A stretch of 64,000 nt of DNA, taken from Streptomyces sp. NBC_01591 (GTDB lineage Bacteria > Actinomycetota > Actinomycetes > Streptomycetales > Streptomycetaceae). The stretch is from positions 7,688,001 to 7,752,000 of the forward strand of contig NZ_CP109327.1 of NCBI RefSeq assembly GCF_035918155.1. The letters run 5' to 3'. The translations under genes and the position numbers were made by a program. Below, piece after piece: positions 61,650 through 64,000 of the stretch; within the stretch, counting starts at the first letter, position 1; each line of letters begins with the position of its first letter. Under the pieces are notes generated by a model. It searched no databases, was not told the origin of the DNA, and saw only the letters and a list, made by a program, of their open reading frames with translations.

Positions 61650-63476
61650 CTGTCGACCGCCATCCTCACCGGTGCACCGGTACCCGGCTCGTCGCTCGCG
61701 GACGATCTGCGGTCACTGGGCTTCGACGTACAGGTCGCCGCCGATGTGACCGAGGCCGCACGGCTGCTCTCGGCCGTCCCCGCCGATCGCCGCGTCGCAC
61801 TGGTCGACCCCCGTTTCGTCGGCCATGTCCATGCCCTCAGGCTCGGACTGACCGACCCGCGCTTCCCCGCCGCCACCGTGCCCGGCGCGCTCACCGCGCA
61901 ACCGGAGGCGCGCCCCGCGCTCGTCCGGGCCCTGGACACCACGGCCGAGGCCGTCGGCGCGGGCATACCCACGGGCACGTCCGCCGCACCGGTCACCGAC
62001 CGCACCGTGCCGGGCCGCCTCGCCGTCACCATGGACGCCGGGGGCACCGCCGTGCAGCGCCCCGAGCTGGGCTCGCTGGTCGCCGCCGTGCCGGTCGACG
62101 AGCCCGCGCGCGCCGCGGCGGAGAGTGCCCTCGCCGCCGTCGACGACGAGTCGGTACGGCTGCGCAGCGCCGTGAAGGCCCACGACGGCTTCTTCACCAC
62201 GTTCTTCATCAGCCCGTACTCCCGCTACATCGCCCGCTGGTGCGCCCGCCGCGGCCTCACGCCGAACCAGGTCACCACCGCGTCCCTGCTGACCGCGCTG
62301 ATCGCGGCCGGCAGCGCGGCGACCGGCACCCGCGGCGGCTACATCGCGGCCGGGCTGCTGCTGCTGTTCTCCTTCGTCCTGGACTGCACCGACGGGCAGC
62401 TCGCCCGCTACTCGCTGCAGTACTCGACGATGGGAGCCTGGCTGGACGCGACCTTCGACCGGGCCAAGGAGTACGCGTACTACGCGGGCCTCGCGCTCGG
62501 CGCCGCCCGCGGCGGTGACGACGTATGGGCGCTCGCCCTCGGCGCGATGGTGCTCCAGGCCTGCCGGCACGTCATCGACTTCTCGTTCAACGAGGCCAAC
62601 CACGACGCGGTGGCCAATTCGAGCCCCACGGCAGCACTCTCCGACCGGCTCGACAGCGTCGGCTGGACCGTCTGGGTGCGCCGGATGATCGTGCTGCCGA
62701 TCGGTGAGCGCTGGGCGATGATCGCGGTGCTGACCGCGGTGACCACACCCCGCATCGTCTTCTACGCCTTGCTCATCGGCTGCGCCTTCGCCGCCTGCTA
62801 CACCACCGCGGGACGGCTGCTGCGCTCACTGACCCGCAAGGCCGAGCGCACCGACCGCGCCGCCCGGGCCCTCGCCGACCTGGCCGACTCCGGACCCCTC
62901 GCCCAGTTCGTCGCGGCACGGGGCCCCCGCATCCGAGGCGCCTTCAGCGCCCCGGTGATCGCGCTCGTCGGCGCCGGGGCGCTGATCGCCGCCGCGCTGC
63001 AGCAGCCCTTCGGCAGCAAGCAGATGATCTTCGCCGCGGTCTTCTACGCGATCTGCTCCGGCGTGGCGGTGGCCCGCCCCCTCAAGGGCGCCCTCGACTG
63101 GCTCGTGCCCCCGGTGTTCAGGGCCGCGGAGTACTGCACCGTCCTCGCTCTTGCCGCCCGCAGCGATGTCCCGGGAGCCCTTCCCGCGGCCTTCGGGCTG
63201 GTCTCGGCCGTCGCCTACCATCACTACGACACGGTGTACCGCATTCGCGGCGGCACCGGCGCGCCGCCCCAGTGGCTGGTGCGCACGATCGGTGGGCACG
63301 AGGGCCGCACCCTGGTGGTGGCCGTACTCGCCGCCGTATTCACGCAGCATTCGGCTTTCACCGTGGCACTCACCGCTCTCGCGGCGGCGGTGGCACTGGT
63401 GGTGCTCGTGGAGTCCATCCGCTTCTGGGTGTCCTCCGGAGCACCCGCCGTTCACGACGAAGGAGAACCCGCATGA
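61650..63476 (+). CDS. CDP-alcohol phosphatidyltransferase family membrane protein
   Basis: This 608-residue protein has an unnamed N-terminal domain of about 150 residues. The CDP-alcohol transferase motif follows: DGQLAR at the first half, then GAWLDATFDR, matching D-G-x2-A-R-x8-G-x3-D-x3-D. About ten membrane helices follow in two groups, and a C-terminal domain (about 300-600) is of the type annotated DUF5941. I start at the CTG at 61650 because AAGGAG is nine bases upstream and an in-frame TGA stands at 61641-61643. The next alternative, GTG at 61746, would remove 32 family-like residues. It overlaps the nucleotidyltransferase ATG. Confidence 0.85.
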   Translation: MSTAILTGAPVPGSSLADDLRSLGFDVQVAADVTEAARLLSAVPADRRVALVDPRFVGHVHALRLGLTDPRFPAATVPGALTAQPEARPALVRALDTTAEAVGAGIPTGTSAAPVTDRTVPGRLAVTMDAGGTAVQRPELGSLVAAVPVDEPARAAAESALAAVDDESVRLRSAVKAHDGFFTTFFISPYSRYIARWCARRGLTPNQVTTASLLTALIAAGSAATGTRGGYIAAGLLLLFSFVLDCTDGQLARYSLQYSTMGAWLDATFDRAKEYAYYAGLALGAARGGDDVWALALGAMVLQACRHVIDFSFNEANHDAVANSSPTAALSDRLDSVGWTVWVRRMIVLPIGERWAMIAVLTAVTTPRIVFYALLIGCAFAACYTTAGRLLRSLTRKAERTDRAARALADLADSGPLAQFVAARGPRIRGAFSAPVIALVGAGALIAAALQQPFGSKQMIFAAVFYAICSGVAVARPLKGALDWLVPPVFRAAEYCTVLALAARSDVPGALPAAFGLVSAVAYHHYDTVYRIRGGTGAPPQWLVRTIGGHEGRTLVVAVLAAVFTQHSAFTVALTALAAAVALVVLVESIRFWVSSGAPAVHDEGEPA

Positions 63477-64000
63477 TCGGCCTCGTACTGGCAGCCGGTG
63501 CAGGACGGCGTCTGCGCCCCTACACCGACACGCTTCCGAAGGCGCTCGTGCCTGTCGACGGCGAGAAGACGGTGCTGGACCTCACGCTGGCCAACTTCGC
63601 GGAGATCGGCCTCACCGAGGTCGCCGTCGTCGTCGGCTACCGCAAGGAAGCCGTGTACGACCGCAAGGCCGAGCTCGAGGCCAAGTACGGCGTGACCCTC
63701 ACCCTGATCGACAACGACAAGGCCGAGGAGTGGAACAACGCCTACTCCCTGTGGTGCGCCCGCGAGGTACTCAAGCGCGGCGTCATCCTGGCCAACGGCG
63801 ACACCGTCCACCCGGTCTCCGTCGAGAAGACCCTGCTCGCCGCCCGCGGCGACGGGCAGAGGATCATCCTCGCCCTCGACACGGTGAAGCACCTCGCCGA
63901 CGAGGAGATGAAGGTCATCACCGAGGACGGCAAGGGTGTGCGGCGCATCACCAAGCTGATGGACCCGGCCACCGCGACCGGTGAGTACATCGGCGTCACC
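63473..64000 (+). CDS. NTP/CTP-type nucleotidyltransferase (C-terminus off window)
   Basis: The frame begins IGLVLAAGAGRRLRPYTDTL and continues KALVPVDGEKTVLDLTLANF, the nucleotide-binding loop of sugar-phosphate or inositol-phosphate nucleotidyltransferases, with an acidic residue in LANGDTVHPV. At least 176 residues are visible; the end lies outside the window. It overlaps the phosphotransferase stop by ATGA with AGGAG upstream. The pair suggests synthesis of a phosphodiester from a CDP-activated alcohol such as inositol or choline, analogous to the inositol-phosphate cytidylyltransferase and DIPP synthase pairing. Confidence 0.88.
   Translation, partial: MIGLVLAAGAGRRLRPYTDTLPKALVPVDGEKTVLDLTLANFAEIGLTEVAVVVGYRKEAVYDRKAELEAKYGVTLTLIDNDKAEEWNNAYSLWCAREVLKRGVILANGDTVHPVSVEKTLLAARGDGQRIILALDTVKHLADEEMKVITEDGKGVRRITKLMDPATATGEYIGVT

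Noticed and set aside
1..64000. CRISPR, tRNA, rRNA or complete IS element
   Set aside because: No evenly spaced repeat array, cloverleaf or transposase frame was found by eye.

Overview
The window is high-GC DNA of a filamentous actinomycete, almost certainly a Streptomyces. The evidence is the dense third-position G/C coding bias on both strands and several lineage-typical genes. These include a WhiB-family iron-sulfur regulator, an SsgA-like sporulation protein, an XRE/DUF397/ATP-binding trio, a small two-domain laccase, and GTG, TTG and probable CTG starts. I found no rRNA or tRNA gene, no CRISPR array and no prophage or complete transposon, so this is ordinary chromosome with several decayed genes.

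Layout. 1-6762: a secreted ThuA/sugar-dehydrogenase protein (cut by the window edge), a small laccase, a SNF2 helicase and an IclR regulator. 6960-12807: a sulfonate-sulfur operon made of a short leader peptide, a DszB-like desulfinase, a lipoprotein binding protein, permease, ATPase, a second binding-protein-like gene without a signal peptide, and a SsuD-like monooxygenase. 12871-18881: a partly ruined polysaccharide cluster with an intact GH78 rhamnosidase, two truncated genes joined head to head, and a LacI regulator. 19033-29727: mixed small genes, including VOC, WhiB, an internally deleted GMC oxidoreductase, TPR, acyl-ACP desaturase, XRE/DUF397/ATPase, an SsgA-like protein, a BNR-repeat secreted protein, endonuclease V and an HTH-membrane-peptidoglycan-binding protein. 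29957-38079: a lipid catabolism block with a saccharopine-dehydrogenase-like reductase, acyl-CoA racemase, acyl-CoA dehydrogenase, thiolase, a FadB-type multifunctional enzyme and a MerR regulator.

38209-46738: macro-domain protein, a regulator remnant, TetR, two divergent MpaB-family oxygenases, LacI, a secreted M1 peptidase and a frameshifted secreted X-Pro dipeptidyl-peptidase. 46870-58701: BCCT transporter, ABC-F ATPase, Tex, an SCO6745-family protein, an AraC/GlxA regulator disrupted by a 163-bp miniature element, DJ-1/PfpI, enoyl-CoA hydratase, HdeD, an ATPase and IPP isomerase. 58849-64000: a methyltransferase-acetyltransferase fusion, a CDF metal exporter, then a CDP-alcohol phosphotransferase and nucleotidyltransferase operon that runs off the end.

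How the parts work together. The sulfonate operon would import organosulfonates, oxidise them to sulfite with FMNH2, and possibly release sulfite from a sulfinate intermediate. Its leader peptide and C/U-rich tract suggest attenuation control. The block at 31350-37313 supplies racemisation plus a full beta-oxidation spiral for branched and straight acyl chains. The most notable non-coding finding is a family of palindromic miniature elements: one (54404-54566) interrupts a gene, another (34962-35121) shares its core, and a third (58042-58075) carries only the terminal repeat.
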